Assembly: GCA_003999685.1 (NCBI GenBank)
Contig: CP021231.1
Span: forward strand, 1,178,001-1,242,000
Length of the DNA: 64,000 nucleotides
Source: Taiwanofungus camphoratus
Lineage: Eukaryota; Basidiomycota; Agaricomycetes; Polyporales; Taiwanofungaceae
Direction of reading: 5' to 3'
The notes below the pieces were generated by a model. The model ran no database searches and was not told where the DNA came from. It saw only the letters and a list, made by a program, of their open reading frames with translations. Of the stretch, positions 62,099-64,000 are shown in pieces (the first letter of the stretch is position 1; the number at the start of each line of letters is the position of its first letter). The translations under genes and the position numbers were made by a program.

Positions 62099-62678
62099 AT
62101 GATCTCCTGACGGACTGTCGTCCAAGTCTTGCTATGTGTGAATACTGACTGCTTGGGTCAACTCTTGCTTGTACGATACCTATCATGATGATACTTGCAG
62201 ATAGTTTGCAGGCTATTCATTTTTTTTCAAGGTCAGGACCTATATCGACCAGGTTTGTTCTTCGATTTTTCGGACATGATGTGTTCAAGACGTGGGAAGT
62301 GCTCGAATGATGCTTTTCTACCGCCAATTTATTCTGCTGGCACCAGAGATGGACTCCTTATCTGGATGCAGTAATGCTAGTAATTATATCCTGCATCCGG
62401 AAAGTACGGAGACTGGCGATGCAAATAAGCGCTGTGCGAGTTTGAAATGCTGCAACAGAAAAAACTTGCCCACAGCGAACTTTCACACCGTATCATCACG
62501 TTGGGTAGGAGAAGTTGTCAGACGCATTGATCTCGACCACAGTGGGTACCACGATACGGTAGCCTGATATGGACCGCAGTCCACACGACTAGTATCCTGC
62601 TGCTAGTATATCTCCCAGTGCGTGAGCTAGCACCCGCTGGAGAGCCCCTCTATCGCCCAGACCTGATTGCAGACCACC
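62099..62678. other. Intergenic region
   Basis: About 580 bases between two + strand genes; the frame 62292-62567 has no domain. It holds the downstream gene's promoter. Confidence 0.5.
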
Positions 62679-64000
62679 ATGATGTGTCTGGACACCGTCC
62701 CCCACGAAATTCTCGAGCACATCGCCTTCTTCGCCGCCACGGACAGCTTCCTCGGCCCCCCCGCGGGTGTCACCGCGCTCCTCGCAGTCAGTCGCCGAAC
62801 CAATTCTGCCCTTTCGATCGCCTCGAACCCCCATCTATGGGCGCGAATCTTCGCCCACAAGTTCGACCTCGCCTCTCCCCTCCGCCGCCTGGGCTCAGAC
62901 AGCACCACTGCCCTCGCACTTGCTACCGAGCTCAGGCATCGATGCATCCTCATCCGCCGCATTCGCCTCCGCTCCGACACCATAGCACCCACCTTCGAGA
63001 TCAGCCGCGGCCATGTCAGGCTCCTCAACTCGCTCCTCTGGATGGCCTACCTCATGATGCTCGAGAACGACGGCAAGAACAAGAGACAGCTGCTCGAGTA
63101 TGCTCGGATCGATGAATGGCTCAAGGAATACCTATTTCATCCATCAGGCGCCTCGCTCATCCGCTGGTCCGTCAAGCTCGATATCTGGCCTTCCGGGGAC
63201 GAGCGGAACACACTGGCATTGTGGTTGTTCTGGTTCATCCTGAAGCCAGGTGAGTCCTTATCTAATGATTCGACAGTGCAACTTCAATGAAACCGTGTTC
63301 GTAGATGACTACATGGAGGACGACGCCGTGTTCCGGGATGCAATATCCGTGCTCAAGCTGATCGCACTCGGCGCACATCAGGTATGTCAGCCATTCTGTC
63401 GCCTCTTTGTACCTAACCCGATGCCATATCTTCAGTACCGTCTCGCCTTCCCGTCATGGCGGGACTTCATCCCTCCCTATCGTCTCAAAGACGCCTCCAT
63501 CGTACCATTCTACGGCTCAGAGCTGAAGATCATACCGCCCACTCCGGCCACGCCTGCCATCCTCTCCTACCTGACCCTCGTGAACAAGCTCCCCGTGTCG
63601 TGGGATACGATCAGCTACATGAAGCCTTCCAACCCGACGGTGCCAAGCTCTGTGGTCAGTGCAGACAGCAGCGAGTGGAACGCCGAATGGGCCAGAGGGC
63701 TCCACCTTGCAGACAGATCGAAGCCGTTTAGCTCGCAGCTATCCGGTGCGTTCATTCCGGGCAGTCTGGAAGGTGTCTGGGAGGGACTCTTTACAGTGTG
63801 TCACCCCGTCTAGCCCCCTCAAGCGCAGGACAGTGTCTAACTTGCGTTCCCCATCCTTGGGTTTGTTCCCGGATCGCTTACATTTCAGTACACCGACTTC
63901 ACCGCCTACGCCGCGCTGCTCTCGGGCGCCTCGCCCACCGTCCTCGAGCGCAGCCTCGTCGCACAGCACCCCCAGCTCTGGAAGCTGCACGAGTACCATC
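62679..64000 (+). CDS. F-box-like protein (runs off the right edge)
   Basis: ATG 62679 (or adjacent 62682) begins with the F-box-like helix VPHEILEHIAFFAATDSFLG. It continues LLAVSRRTNSALSIASNPHL and WARIFAHKFDLASPLRRLG, typical of agaricomycete F-box proteins. Then come LNSLLWMAYLMMLENDGKNK, WLKEYLFHP and further helical segments over at least four exons: to about 63250; DDYMEDDAVFRDAISVLKL; YRLAFPSWRDFIPPYRLKDA; and, after an intron near 63797-63888, YTDFTAYAALLSGASPTVLE. The 3' end lies beyond the window, so the protein is partial. Probably an SCF-type substrate adaptor; substrate unknown. G+C-rich codon use like the preceding Cdc20-like gene. Confidence 0.82.

Overview
The window is nuclear DNA of a filamentous basidiomycete, most likely an agaricomycete. 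Genes are split by many short GT-AG introns, mostly about 45-75 nt. Intergenic gaps are short around housekeeping genes. The gene set includes a GH115 xylan glucuronidase, an NmrA-like reductase, a tiny Zn2Cys6 protein and F-box proteins. There are no bacterial operons, no CRISPR array, and no transposon or virus-like element that I can support. Gene models were joined by hand from exon frames, splice motifs and remembered family alignments, so exon edges are good but not proven.

Layout. 0-2.3 kb: no supported gene; a strongly pyrimidine-rich stretch. 2.3-12.2 kb: histone chaperone Asf1 (+), F-box protein (+), coiled-coil protein (-), NmrA-like reductase (-), proteasomal deubiquitinase Ubp6 (-). 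Ubp6 shares a divergent 311-bp promoter with a BAP31/Yet ER protein (+, 12.5-13.3 kb). 13.3-16.2 kb: intron-containing tRNA-Thr(AGU), short repeats, a long hairpin and unresolved ORFs. 16.2-27.3 kb: cytidine-deaminase-like protein (-), phosphatidylethanolamine methyltransferase Cho2 (-), SET5-type methyltransferase (+), ALKBH6 dioxygenase (-), a damaged tRNA-Arg(CCU) and the exosome cofactor Mpp6 (+). 27.3-31.4 kb: gene-poor. 31.4-42.6 kb: proline-rich orphan (+), Dcn1-like neddylation factor (+), DHHC palmitoyltransferase (+), ornithine aminotransferase (+). 42.6-47.1 kb: gene-poor, holding only a 68-residue Zn2Cys6 protein. 47.1-51.4 kb: two uncharacterised polytopic membrane proteins in tandem (-). 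52.6-64 kb: Hsp70 exchange factor Fes1 (+), secreted GH115 (-), a one-TM acidic protein (-), a divergent Cdc20/Fizzy-family WD40 protein (+), and an F-box protein running off the right end (+).

Functionally this is mostly conserved housekeeping content. A ubiquitin/NEDD8/APC theme recurs (Ubp6, Dcn1, two F-box proteins, Cdc20-like), but nothing in the layout shows that these genes work as one linked system. I did not find a clearly new biological system. The best leads are the Ubp6 micro-exon between two outsized introns, the mini Zn2Cys6 protein, the acidic insert inside the Dcn1 domain, the divergent Cdc20 paralogue, the near-perfect hairpin at 14.1 kb and the half-intact tRNA-Arg.
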